Shown: positions 1 to 7,812 of the stretch, piece after piece
How positions within the stretch are numbered: position 1 is the first letter of the stretch
How the letters are laid out: every line of letters begins with the position of its first letter
Source of the DNA: Verrucomicrobiota bacterium
GTDB taxonomy: Bacteria; Verrucomicrobiota; Verrucomicrobiia; Opitutales; Opitutaceae
Assembly: GCA_023428905.1 (NCBI GenBank)
Contig: JAEYWP010000012.1
Coordinates: forward strand, 1 to 11,669
Length of the DNA: 11,669 bases
Reading direction: 5' to 3'
Made by a program: the position numbers and the translations under genes
The notes under the pieces: model-generated
Seen by the model: only the letters and a program-made list of their open reading frames with translations
What the model was told of the DNA's origin: nothing
The model's database searches: none

Positions 1-148
1 ACGCGTCCCACCCGAGCTCGCCCTCCACGACGAGCCGGTGGTCCAGCGCGTCCGGCTCCTCACCGCGCGCGACGAGCAACGCACCGATCTGTTCCAGGTC
101 CGACGGTCGGGCGGTGCGGAGCTCGAGGCCTCCAGGCAGAGTCGTCAT
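1..148 (-). CDS. GNAT-like N-acetyltransferase, N-terminal fragment
   Basis: Only the first 49 codons are in the window; the gene continues past the left edge. The fragment begins MTTLPGGLELRTARPSDLEQ and goes on to a segment ending in LVVEGELGW. A short strand with 'R-A-R-P-x-D', then a helix and an 'LVVE' strand, is the usual opening of a GNAT fold, in which acetyl-CoA donates an acetyl group to an amine; the acetyl-CoA loop itself lies outside the window. The ATG is 4 bases after the stop of the preceding two-domain GNAT gene. The GGGGTGA serving as its weak ribosome binding site includes that gene's stop codon, so translational coupling is likely. The family call rests on the N-terminal pattern and the neighbour; the substrate is unknown. 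Confidence 0.6.
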   Translation of the reverse strand, partial: MTTLPGGLELRTARPSDLEQIGALLVARGEEPDALDHRLVVEGELGWDA

Positions 149-152
149 GCGA

Positions 153-1280
153 TCACCCCAGGTGCTTCTGCCAGACCGCCGCGACGCCGTCCGCGACGTA
201 CCCGAGCGCGACGTTGATCGCGAGCATGTGGGCATTCTCCTGCGCGTTCCACGTGTGGATCCGCGCTACGCCCGGTCGCCACGCAGCCAGCGCGCGCACG
301 TTCGCGACCTTGACGAGCATCCCGAGGCTGTGCCCGCGGTGCTCGCGCATGACGAGCGTGTCCTCCTGGAACCCGAACGGGACCTCGGGGAACGGGACCT
401 GGAGCACCGTGAACGCGACGAGCTCGCCCGACGCGACGTGCTCGGCCACCGTGAGCAGCACGTGCTGCTGCTGGCCGACGAGGTCCGTGAGGTGGCTGCG
501 CACGCGGTCGGCGTCCCACGGCTCCTCGTCGTAGTCGAGGTCGCCGAGCGGCACGTCCGTGCTCATCCGCGTCCACAGACGCGCAAGGTCGTCGAGCCGG
601 TCCTCGGGGATCTCGTCGCGCCACGTGATCGTCCGGTATTCGCCGCCGGCCCCGGCGGAGGCGTCGCTGCCGAGCCGGTCGAGCAGCGACGACGGAACCG
701 GCAGGTGCAGCGTGGAGTGGCGCCCGACCTGCTCCAGCGCGTAACCGCGCTCGCGCGCGACGACCGCTTCAGGCGAGTCCACCGGCACGCGGCCCGCACC
801 CGTGCGGGGCTCGAGCGCTCCCGGCCCCGCGGGCGGCTCCGGGGCGTGCGGTGCCGTGAAGACGACGGTCGTGCAGCCGAGCGCTGCGGCCTCGTCCTCG
901 ACCGCGGCGAGCAGCACGTCGTGGACGCCGTCGTGGACGTACGCCGGACGCACGGCCAGCGGCCCGGCCCAGAGCAGGTGCGTGTTGGCCTCGCGCCCGA
1001 CGACGACGAGCGCGACCCCGACGACGTCAGCCGGCTCCGGCGCGACGCCCTCCGGGTGCGTGGCGCGCACCACCAGGAGCATCTGCTTGCGGTCGTACTC
1101 CTGGTGCCGGACCACGCCGTGCATGACCGAGGGCGGCGCCCACTGGTCGGTCCAGCCCCACACGGCGGCCTCGCGCTCGCGCTCGACGTCGCTGAACGCG
1201 TGCAGCGCCCACGCGTCGGGGTGGTCGAGGTCGGTGGGTGGTTCGGGGGCGCGCAGGACGCGCCAGCTCCGGTTCGTCAC
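153..1280 (-). CDS. Two-domain GNAT family N-acetyltransferase
   Basis: The protein is 375 residues from a GTG start (VTNRSWRVL). The second half is a clear GNAT domain, about residues 240-375. It has a motif-A strand and acetyl-CoA loop at about 307-324 (DTLVMREHRGHSLGMLVK) and the 'NAQENAHMLAINVALGY' helix/strand of motif B at 345-361. The first half (about 48-185) has a weaker GNAT-like pattern (VGVALVVVGRE, then LAVRPAY...GVHDVLLAAV) without a good acetyl-CoA loop, so it is probably a degenerate non-catalytic copy. This layout resembles mycothiol-synthase-type double GNATs, but the substrate cannot be read from the sequence. The frame stays open to an upstream start at 1379. I prefer 1280 because the extra 33 residues are Arg/Ser-rich and look non-coding, although 1280 has no strong ribosome binding site. 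The gene is followed after 4 bases by another GNAT gene. Confidence 0.8.
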   Translation of the reverse strand: MTNRSWRVLRAPEPPTDLDHPDAWALHAFSDVEREREAAVWGWTDQWAPPSVMHGVVRHQEYDRKQMLLVVRATHPEGVAPEPADVVGVALVVVGREANTHLLWAGPLAVRPAYVHDGVHDVLLAAVEDEAAALGCTTVVFTAPHAPEPPAGPGALEPRTGAGRVPVDSPEAVVARERGYALEQVGRHSTLHLPVPSSLLDRLGSDASAGAGGEYRTITWRDEIPEDRLDDLARLWTRMSTDVPLGDLDYDEEPWDADRVRSHLTDLVGQQQHVLLTVAEHVASGELVAFTVLQVPFPEVPFGFQEDTLVMREHRGHSLGMLVKVANVRALAAWRPGVARIHTWNAQENAHMLAINVALGYVADGVAAVWQKHLG

Positions 1281-1302
1281 GTGCCGAGTCTGCCGACCCG
1301 CC

Positions 1303-1319
1303 ACCTGGGCTGACCAGGT
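1303..1319 (-). terminator. Inverted repeat between dehydrogenase and GNAT genes, possible terminator
   Basis: A perfect 6-bp stem (ACCTGG / CCAGGT) encloses a 5-base loop in the roughly 100-base gap between the dehydrogenase stop (1384) and the GNAT start (1280). No T-run follows on the transcribed strand. It could be a U-less actinobacterial terminator, an operator for the GNAT pair, or chance. If the GNAT gene really started at 1379, this repeat would lie inside it. Confidence 0.3.
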
Positions 1320-1383
1320 ATTTCGGCTGCTCAGCACGCGGCTGCGGCGACGACTCTCGTGCAGTGCTGCGGAGTACACCTCG

Positions 1384-3894
1384 CTACGGGTGCAGGCGGG
1401 TCGTCGGGACGATCTCCGCCGCCTGCGACGTGCTCGACCAGCGGAGCTCCGCGACCGCGTGCCGCGTGCCGTCGAAGTACTCCACGACGATCGGCACCGC
1501 CTGCCCCGCGGTGAGCGCGACCGTCCCGGTGTCGACCCGGCGGGCGTGCCTCGTCCACGCGTCGATCACGAGCCGACCGTCGACCCACAGCCGCACGCCG
1601 TCGTCGGACGTCGTCGCGAACGTGTACGTCTGCGAGTACCGCGGCACGACCGACCCGCTCCAGCGCACGGAGAACGTGTCCGCCCCGATGCCGCTCACCG
1701 GCGCCGCGAGTCCCCAGTCGAACGCGACGGCCGGGTCGATGCGCGAGACCGAGGTGCCCGTGAGGTCGCTGTTGTCGAAGTAGACCGCGCGCAGGCCGCG
1801 CAGCCCGAGCGTCGCCGTCAGCGTCGTCGCCGTCGTCGGGGTCCGCCAGGTGCGGCTCGACGCCGTCGAGCCGTCCGACCACCCGTCGAGCTCGTACGTT
1901 CGACCCTGCGCGTCACGTTGCGACGGCACCGCGAGCCGCAGGTCGAAGCCCGCCCACGAGGTCACCGTCGTCGGACCCGTGACCGTCTCGCCGTTGACCG
2001 TGAGGGTGCGGCCGGTGGGCGAGGTCGCGAGCGTCACGGCGATCTCCTGCGGCAGGAAGTCGCGGGTGACCGTCGTCGTCGCACCCTGGGAGTCCGTCGC
2101 GGTCAACGTGATGCGCAGGTGGCTGTTCGCGGCGGCGGCCAGGTCCTCCGGTCCGGGCGCCTCGAACGACACCGACGTCCCCGTCACCGGCCCGAGGAAC
2201 GGGTGGGTGTGCTGGTCGTGCACGCGCACGACCGTCCACGACAAGCGCGAGCCGGGCAGCGTGCCGTCCTGCGCGTCGGTCGCCGACCCGCTCAGCGTGT
2301 ACGACTGCCCGACGACGAACGTCGCCCCCGCGGCAGGCGACGTGATCTGCGCCGTCGGCGCGCTGTTGCCCGAGCTGATCCGCGTCGTCACCGCGGCCGA
2401 CGTCGCCCCCTGCGGGTCACGCACGCGAAGCGTCGCGGTCCACGTGCCCGCCGCGTACGTGTGCTGGACCGTCGGGCTCGTCGTCGTCGCGTCGGCCGTC
2501 CCGTCGCCGAACTGCCACAGGTACGTCAGGGTGCCGCCGTCCGGGTCGCTGCTGCCGCGCCCGTCGAGCGTCGTGGTCAGCGGCGCCGCGCCGCTCGTCG
2601 GGGACGCGGTCAGCGACGCCGTCGGCGCGCGGTTCGCCGTGCCCGTGTAGGCGAGCCGGCGGACCTCGCCGCCGTTCGCGTACGTCGTGTAGTACAGCGC
2701 CTGGCTCCCGGACCACGGGCCGAACTCCAGGTGCACCGCCGCGCCGAGGCCCGTCGAGACGTCCGTGCGCGTCCCGCCCTTGAGCATCATCAGCTTGCCG
2801 CAGTTGTAGTCCGAGAACAGGTACCCGTCCTCGTACGCCGCCGGCCAGACACCGTCAGGGACGAACGCGCCGCCCGTGATCGACCCGCAGCCCGTGCTGC
2901 GGCCGTAGTCGTGGATCGGGTTCGTCATCCCGGCCGGGAGCGCGCCACCGCAGCTCGTCGCCGAGCCCGTCTGCGCGCAGTGCCCCTCGCGCACCGGCCA
3001 CCCGTAGTCCGCTCCCGACGTGCCCTGGTCGATCTCCTCCCACACGTTCTGCCCGACGTCGTTGACGCGGAACACCGTGCCGCTCGCGTTCGGGTCGAAC
3101 GCGAACCGGAACGGGTTGCGCAGACCCCACGCGAACGTCTCACGGCACACCGTCCCGGACGCCGCCGGTGCGAGCCGGCAGCTCGCCGTCCCCGTACCGA
3201 GGAACGGGTTGCCCGGTGCGGGTGCACCCGTGGTCCGGACGACGCGCAGGATCTTGCCGTTCAGCACGTTGCGGTCACGCGACGCGTCGTTGTTGCCGCC
3301 GCAGCCGCTGTCGCCCTTGTAGTCGCAACCGCCGTCACCCGTCGAGACGTACAGGTACCCGTCCTTGCCGACGTGCACGTCGCCCGCGTTGTGGTTCCCC
3401 GCCGGGGACGCGATCCCGTCGAGCAGGACGGTCTCGCTCGCGGGGTCGACCACGTTGTCCTCGCCGAGCACGAACCGCGACACCCGGTTGACCGGCGCGC
3501 CCGCAGGGGTCCCACCCTGGCTCGTCGGGCACGACGAACCCGTGCGCACCGTGTAGAACACGTAGATCGCCCGCGTCGCCGGGTCCGGGTCCGTCGCGAC
3601 GCCCAGCAGGCCGCGCTCCGAGTTCGTGCAGATGCGGCTCGACAGGTCCAGCGCCGGCGTCGCCAGCAGCGTGCCCGCCGCCGTGCGGACCCGCAGACGC
3701 CCCGACTGCTGCGTCACGAGCATCCGTCCGTCCGCCGTGAACGCGATCGCGGACGGGTTCGGCACGCTCGCGACGAGCGAGTCGGTGAACCCCGCCGGGA
3801 CCGCGGCGGTCGCGGGTGGCGACCCGGCCACGGTCAGACCGGCGGCCACCACGGCCCCCGCCGCCACCGCTGCGAGCGTGCGCACGATGCTCAT
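1384..3894 (-). CDS. Secreted PQQ-type glucose/sorbosone dehydrogenase with PKD and PA14 modules
   Basis: This is an 836-residue exported protein. Residues 1-31 (MSIVRTLAAVAAGAVVAAGL, then ...ATAA) form a Sec signal peptide. Residues about 36-417 are a six-bladed propeller of the soluble glucose/sorbosone dehydrogenase family. Typical motifs are GLLGVATDP, GNHNAGDVHVGKDGYLYVST (His168 is the likely general base), NGKILRV, WGLRNPFRFAFDP and DVGQNVWEEID followed by DYGWP. Such enzymes oxidise sugars or related alcohols with PQQ as cofactor. A PKD domain follows (about 420-506, with YLWQFGDG), then an Ig-like module (about 509-614), a second beta-rich module (about 615-697), and a C-terminal PA14 domain (about 698-832, with FATTSDDGVRLWVDGRLVID). 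The accessory modules suggest binding to glycans or the cell surface. There is no sorting signal or membrane anchor, so it is probably released. ATG 3894 is chosen because it opens the signal peptide and follows a G-rich ribosome binding site; an ATG at 3948 would add 18 unlikely residues. Propeller identity is secure; the substrate is inferred. Confidence 0.9.
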   Translation of the reverse strand: MSIVRTLAAVAAGAVVAAGLTVAGSPPATAAVPAGFTDSLVASVPNPSAIAFTADGRMLVTQQSGRLRVRTAAGTLLATPALDLSSRICTNSERGLLGVATDPDPATRAIYVFYTVRTGSSCPTSQGGTPAGAPVNRVSRFVLGEDNVVDPASETVLLDGIASPAGNHNAGDVHVGKDGYLYVSTGDGGCDYKGDSGCGGNNDASRDRNVLNGKILRVVRTTGAPAPGNPFLGTGTASCRLAPAASGTVCRETFAWGLRNPFRFAFDPNASGTVFRVNDVGQNVWEEIDQGTSGADYGWPVREGHCAQTGSATSCGGALPAGMTNPIHDYGRSTGCGSITGGAFVPDGVWPAAYEDGYLFSDYNCGKLMMLKGGTRTDVSTGLGAAVHLEFGPWSGSQALYYTTYANGGEVRRLAYTGTANRAPTASLTASPTSGAAPLTTTLDGRGSSDPDGGTLTYLWQFGDGTADATTTSPTVQHTYAAGTWTATLRVRDPQGATSAAVTTRISSGNSAPTAQITSPAAGATFVVGQSYTLSGSATDAQDGTLPGSRLSWTVVRVHDQHTHPFLGPVTGTSVSFEAPGPEDLAAAANSHLRITLTATDSQGATTTVTRDFLPQEIAVTLATSPTGRTLTVNGETVTGPTTVTSWAGFDLRLAVPSQRDAQGRTYELDGWSDGSTASSRTWRTPTTATTLTATLGLRGLRAVYFDNSDLTGTSVSRIDPAVAFDWGLAAPVSGIGADTFSVRWSGSVVPRYSQTYTFATTSDDGVRLWVDGRLVIDAWTRHARRVDTGTVALTAGQAVPIVVEYFDGTRHAVAELRWSSTSQAAEIVPTTRLHP

Positions 3895-4089
3895 CGAGGG
3901 CCCCCGTCCTCGTCGACACGTCAGGCCGCCACCCTCCACCCGTGGCACCCGGAGCGCAACGCCGCCCGGTACGCCGGCTCCAAGGCGGCGGTGGTCAACC
4001 CGTCGATGGCGTCGACGTCTCAGGACGTTCCTCTCGGATCAGCACTCGTTGCCTCCCGAGCGGGGGGCGCGCGGCGACCGCAGCTGGCA

Positions 4090-7000
4090 CTACGGCGAGA
4101 CTGGTGCGGTCTGCGCCGACTTCGCCGACACCGTGGCAAAGCCCGTCTTCTTACCCGTGACCATGACGGTGATCCGTTTGCCGACCTGTGCGGGCTTGAG
4201 CTTCCACGTCGGCCGCGTTGCTCCAGAGATCGCACGACCGTTCGCGTACCACTGGAAGGAGAAGACTGTGCCACTGGTCCAGGTGCCGGTCCTCGCCGTC
4301 AGCTCCCTGCCGACCTTCGCGGTGCCGGAGATCCAAGGGGTCCCGACGGTCGCGACCTTCGCGGTCGGCTTCGAGGTGAGCGCCACCGTGGGATAGCCAG
4401 ACCTGCGCCCCGTCACCTTGACCGTAATCGACTTCGCCTTCTGCGCAGACCCCAGGACGAATGTCGAACGCGTCGCTCCGGCGATCGGAGTTCCGCTCGC
4501 GTACCACTGGTACGCCAGAATCATCCCGCTTGTCCAAGCACCCGGCTTGGCGGAGAGCTTGGAGCCAACCGCCGCGGACCCGCTGATCGACGGGGTCGTG
4601 GCCGTCGCCACCCGGCCCGTCGCCTGCGACGTCTCCGAGGTTGTCGTGTAGCCGGCCTTCGACCCGGTGACCACTACCGTGATCTCCTTGTCCCGCTGAA
4701 CCGACGTCAGCGCAATGGTCGCTGCCGTCGCGCCAGCGATGGCCGACCCGTCCGCGAACCACTGATACTTCAGGGCCGAACCGCTCGTCCACGTCCCGGG
4801 CTTCGCCGTCAGCTGCCGGCCCACAACGGCAACTCCGGCGACGACCGGAACGGTGGACTCCATCGGCAGCAAGGTGCTCGTCGGACGAGCCTCGTAGCCG
4901 TTCCACGTCGGAGTGGCGTAGCCGGTCGCACTCGCCGGATACGTGATGACGAGTCCGGCGCCGTCGCCGAACGAACTGCGGTACGGCAGCGCATCTGCGC
5001 CGCCGTCCGACCAGCCCGACTCGCCGGCCGCGACGACGGACGGAGCATCCCCCAGCATCACGACGCTCGTCAGCGGATTCGCGAAGAATGCGCTGCCCCC
5101 GACGCTCCTCACGCTCGCCGGGATCACTACCCGCGCCAGAGAGTTGCTCTCGAACGCGCTGATGCCGATGCTCGTGACGCCAGCCGTGATGGTCACACTC
5201 TCCAACTCGTTCGAGTGAAAGGCGCCGTAGCCTACTGCCTTGACGCTGCCAGGAATCACGACGCTCGTCAGTCTGTTGTTGGAGAACGCCAGACGTTCGA
5301 TCGTCGTGATTCCCTCCGGGATCCTGACGCTCGTCAACATGTTGCTTGAAAATGCCCCGTCGCCGACGGTTACTACGCCGTCCGGGATGACCATATTCGT
5401 CAAACGGTTGCTCGAGAAGGCTCCCGCACCGATCGTCTCGAGGGTGCTCGGGAGCGCCACGTGGGCCAACTGGTTCGCTGCGAAGGCACCGCCTTCGATC
5501 GTGGTGACGCCGGCAGGGATGGTCACGTCCGTCAGCGCGTTCCCGTAGAACGCGGTGTCGCCAATTGTCGCAAGTCCATCCGGTAGCGCTACGTTCGTGA
5601 GCGAGTTCCCGTAGAACGCGCTCGGCCCCAGGTTCGTCACGCTGTCCGGGAGCACAACGCTCGTCAGTGCGTTGATCGCGAACGCACCCGCCCCGATCGT
5701 CGCAAGGCCGGGCCGGAGGGTGACGCTCGTCAAACCGTTCTGACCGAATGCCCACGAACCGATTGTCATCACACTGCCTGGTACAACCACGTCCACGAGC
5801 GAATTGCCGTGGAAGGCACGTGCGCCGATCGCGGTGACACCATCGCCGATCACGGCCTTCGTCAAGGCGTTGTCTTCAAACGCACTCTCGCCGATCTCCC
5901 CCACGCTTCCCGGGACGAAGACGTCTACCAACGCATTGTTCGAGAACGCCATGTCGCCGAGCGTTGTGACAGTGGCGGGGATAACGACATCCCTCAGCGC
6001 GTTGCTCGCGAACGCGCCGTCTCCGACAGATCGCACACCTGCTGGGATGACCACGTGGGTCAAGGCATTTCTGGCGAACGCGCCGTAGTACCCGTTGCCT
6101 TCGATAGTCTCCACGCTGCTCGGGATCGTCACGCTCGTCAAGTCGTTCCCATAGAAGGCCGCGCCACCGATCGTCGTGACGCCGTCAGCGATGTCCACAC
6201 TCGTCAGCGAGTTGTTGCCGAACGCCCACTCCCCGATGGCCTTCACACCACTGGGTATCCTCACGCTGGTGAGCGCATTTCCGTAGAACGCGCTGCCCCC
6301 GATCGTGATCACACCGCGGGGGATCACGACGCCGGTCAGTCCATGGTTGGCGAGCGCGCTGTCCCCGATCGCGACGACGGGATATCCGCCCACGGTCTGA
6401 GGGATCTGCAAGTCAGTGGAGACCAAAGATGTCCCGGTGATGGTGGCTTGCCCTTCGGCGTTTACGGTGTACTGCCACCGACTGCTCGGGATGCGCTGAG
6501 CAGCGATGACTCCGAGATTGCTGACGTCGGACGCCCGGAACCCGTCGGCCGCCTGGTCCGTGCCGTAGTGGGTGTGCGTGCCGATCGCAGCCCAGTACCA
6601 ATCACCGCCGAACCCGAGCTGGGTGTCGCACACCAGGTCGGTTGCAGCGCACATCTCGATCGTCTTCGCCGCGACGCTCGAGCTGAGCGCCATGTGAGGG
6701 TTGGACGCCGCGGCCGAGGTGTCCCACAGGTCATACCCTCTCGCGGCCGGGCGCGTCGCGAAGTACGCCGTCGTCCCAGCCAGGAGCGGCCCCAGTACGG
6801 CCGCGAACACGGCGATGACCCCGCCGAGCGGCTGGAGCCACACACCCAGGCCGTCACCGGCGTTACCGAAGAAGGTGCCGCTGGCGGGGTTGCCATGAAT
6901 CGTGTCCCGAGCGGGATCGGCGAGGAGCACGACGGCCGCGAGCTTTGCGCCGAGAGTCGTCTCCGACAGGACGCGGTGTATCACCAGCGCCCCTTGTGAA

Positions 7001-7494
7001 TACCCCGCCAGCACGATCCGCTCGTCTGGGCAGTTGCGGTTCGACTGTGCGTATGCATCGAGAAGCGCGAACGTGCCCTGCTGGATGCTATCGGCGTAGT
7101 GGCGAGTCGGGGACGGCGGAATACCGATTCCGTAACTGGCCAGGTCATCGACCAGCGAACCGTCAAATCCGTCCGAGGGCGCAATCGGCAGGGCAGGGTA
7201 GTCGATGGCGATCGACCTATAGGTCAAGGATGCATCGAGCCCGGCGACGAACCCGGCTCGCACGAGCGCCATCTTTGGTCCGTAGCCACCGTCCTCAGTG
7301 CGACTCTCGCCCGATCCACGCACGCCGACGAAAAGGACATCAGCGCAGCGAGAATCGTCGACCTCGGTCGGTCCGGTCGATGCCTCCACCGCCGCTGCAG
7401 GCGAAGCCGGCGACGGCACCAGTACCAGGACGCTGGCAACGAGCGCCACGGCCGTCAGCCCGGCAACAGTCCGCAGCGCCCGAATCATGAGCAT
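4090..7494 (-). CDS. Secreted cutinase-like hydrolase fused to BspA-type LRRs and Ig-like repeats
   Basis: The protein is 1134 residues. Residues 1-35 are a signal peptide (MLMIRALRTVAGLTAVALVA...). Residues about 50-340 are a cutinase-type alpha/beta hydrolase. Cys50, Ser61 (in GVRGSGES), Cys155, Ser166 and Gln167 (in GYSQGA), Cys282, Asp286 and Cys289 (in CAATDLVC) match the spacing of fungal cutinase: first Cys to oxyanion Ser 11, second Cys to nucleophile 11, third Cys to Asp 4, last Cys pair 7. His309 (HTHYG) is the likely catalytic His. This part should cleave ester bonds outside the cell. Between nucleophile and Asp there is an insertion of about 65 residues with a hydrophobic stretch (about 216-245). 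Residues 375-819 are 20 leucine-rich repeats of the BspA/TpLRR kind and 882-1134 are three Ig-like repeats, both suited to binding a surface or polymer. There is no LPxTG motif or C-terminal membrane anchor. Two starts fit: ATG 7494 with GGAGG 9 bases upstream (chosen, gives a compact signal peptide) and ATG 7524 with AGGAG 7 bases upstream, adding 10 residues. The true substrate is unknown. Confidence 0.85.
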   Translation of the reverse strand: MLMIRALRTVAGLTAVALVASVLVLVPSPASPAAAVEASTGPTEVDDSRCADVLFVGVRGSGESRTEDGGYGPKMALVRAGFVAGLDASLTYRSIAIDYPALPIAPSDGFDGSLVDDLASYGIGIPPSPTRHYADSIQQGTFALLDAYAQSNRNCPDERIVLAGYSQGALVIHRVLSETTLGAKLAAVVLLADPARDTIHGNPASGTFFGNAGDGLGVWLQPLGGVIAVFAAVLGPLLAGTTAYFATRPAARGYDLWDTSAAASNPHMALSSSVAAKTIEMCAATDLVCDTQLGFGGDWYWAAIGTHTHYGTDQAADGFRASDVSNLGVIAAQRIPSSRWQYTVNAEGQATITGTSLVSTDLQIPQTVGGYPVVAIGDSALANHGLTGVVIPRGVITIGGSAFYGNALTSVRIPSGVKAIGEWAFGNNSLTSVDIADGVTTIGGAAFYGNDLTSVTIPSSVETIEGNGYYGAFARNALTHVVIPAGVRSVGDGAFASNALRDVVIPATVTTLGDMAFSNNALVDVFVPGSVGEIGESAFEDNALTKAVIGDGVTAIGARAFHGNSLVDVVVPGSVMTIGSWAFGQNGLTSVTLRPGLATIGAGAFAINALTSVVLPDSVTNLGPSAFYGNSLTNVALPDGLATIGDTAFYGNALTDVTIPAGVTTIEGGAFAANQLAHVALPSTLETIGAGAFSSNRLTNMVIPDGVVTVGDGAFSSNMLTSVRIPEGITTIERLAFSNNRLTSVVIPGSVKAVGYGAFHSNELESVTITAGVTSIGISAFESNSLARVVIPASVRSVGGSAFFANPLTSVVMLGDAPSVVAAGESGWSDGGADALPYRSSFGDGAGLVITYPASATGYATPTWNGYEARPTSTLLPMESTVPVVAGVAVVGRQLTAKPGTWTSGSALKYQWFADGSAIAGATAATIALTSVQRDKEITVVVTGSKAGYTTTSETSQATGRVATATTPSISGSAAVGSKLSAKPGAWTSGMILAYQWYASGTPIAGATRSTFVLGSAQKAKSITVKVTGRRSGYPTVALTSKPTAKVATVGTPWISGTAKVGRELTARTGTWTSGTVFSFQWYANGRAISGATRPTWKLKPAQVGKRITVMVTGKKTGFATVSAKSAQTAPVSP
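4093..4851 (-). repeat. Three tandem 85-residue Ig-like repeats
   Basis: The C-terminal 253 residues consist of three copies of a unit of 85, 85 and 83 residues. Shared landmarks are 'VGxxLxAxxGxWTSG', 'YQWYAxGxxIxGAT', 'ITVxVTGxxxGYxT' and a closing 'TAxVAT'. They resemble the Ig-like repeats common at the C-termini of secreted actinobacterial proteins. They probably act as a stalk or wall/polymer-binding part of the hydrolase. Confidence 0.85.
5038..6372 (-). repeat. Twenty tandem BspA-like leucine-rich repeats, 66-bp period
   Basis: The repeat consensus is IGxxAFxxNxLTSVxIPxxVxT. Nearly all units are 22 residues, one shorter than the common 23-residue LRR_5 form, with Asn at the turn. The fifth unit is longer by four residues (YYGAFARNAL), breaking the register once. 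DNA copies are mostly diverged, but blocks such as the 16 bases at 5539-5554 and 5605-5620 are identical and exactly 66 bases apart, as expected from unit duplication. The repeats should form one long solenoid. Confidence 0.9.
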
Positions 7495-7503
7495 CACGCC
7501 GCA

Positions 7504-7508
7504 CCTCC
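7504..7508 (-). promoter_or_regulatory. Ribosome binding site GGAGG deciding the start of the cutinase-LRR gene
   Basis: GGAGG lies 9 bases before ATG 7494. A second candidate, AGGAG at 7532-7536, sits 7 bases before ATG 7524 in the same frame. The first was preferred because it is the fuller match and gives a normal signal-peptide N-region. Both could be used. Confidence 0.5.
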
Positions 7509-7562
7509 GCGATTCGTTGCACATGCGACAGCTCCTCTAGAAAGGGATGTTCGCGGCGGTCG

Positions 7563-7577
7563 GCAGGCTCTTCCTGC
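7563..7577 (-). other. Short hairpin in the leader of the cutinase-LRR gene
   Basis: GCAGG and CCTGC form a perfect 5-bp stem around a 5-base loop. It lies about 30 bases upstream of the two candidate ribosome binding sites. It could affect the leader mRNA, but a stem this short is also common by chance in GC-rich DNA. Confidence 0.2.
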
Positions 7578-7790
7578 GCCGTCTGCGCCGAACCTACCGC
7601 TGGTCGCGCAGGGCGCGACAGCACCTTCGGCGTCGCATCCGCGGCACCCGTTCCTCCGTCAGCGCGCTGGTCGGCCTCCATGGGGTCGGTGGTGGTGATC
7701 AGGTTGAGGCGTGCAAGGAGAGGAGGGAGCAGCCCCTGCCGACTAGCGGGTTGCGCCGGTGCATGAAGGTCGCGACTTCCACTCGCCCAC

Positions 7791-7812
7791 CCGTCGCCGG
7801 ACGCCGCGACGG
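7791..7812 (-). terminator. 7-bp stem-loop downstream of the OLD nuclease gene, possible terminator
   Basis: CCGTCGC and GCGACGG form a perfect 7-bp GC-rich stem with an 8-base loop, about 145 bases beyond the nuclease stop. There is no T-run after it on the transcribed strand, so if it terminates it would be of the U-less kind. A weaker imperfect stem (7939-7953) lies directly after the stop codon. Confidence 0.3.

Noticed and set aside
802..5349. Plus-strand open frame of 1515 codons
   Set aside because: It runs antisense to the GNAT, dehydrogenase and LRR genes, is extremely Arg-rich and shows no domain. Long antisense frames are normal in GC-rich DNA.
5038..6372. Regular spaced repeats that could suggest a CRISPR array
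   Set aside because: The 66-base period is 22 codons of an open reading frame encoding leucine-rich repeats, and there are no identical repeats with unique spacers.
7716..7729. Purine-rich tract resembling a strong plus-strand ribosome binding site
   Set aside because: No plausible gene starts at the right distance on the plus strand.
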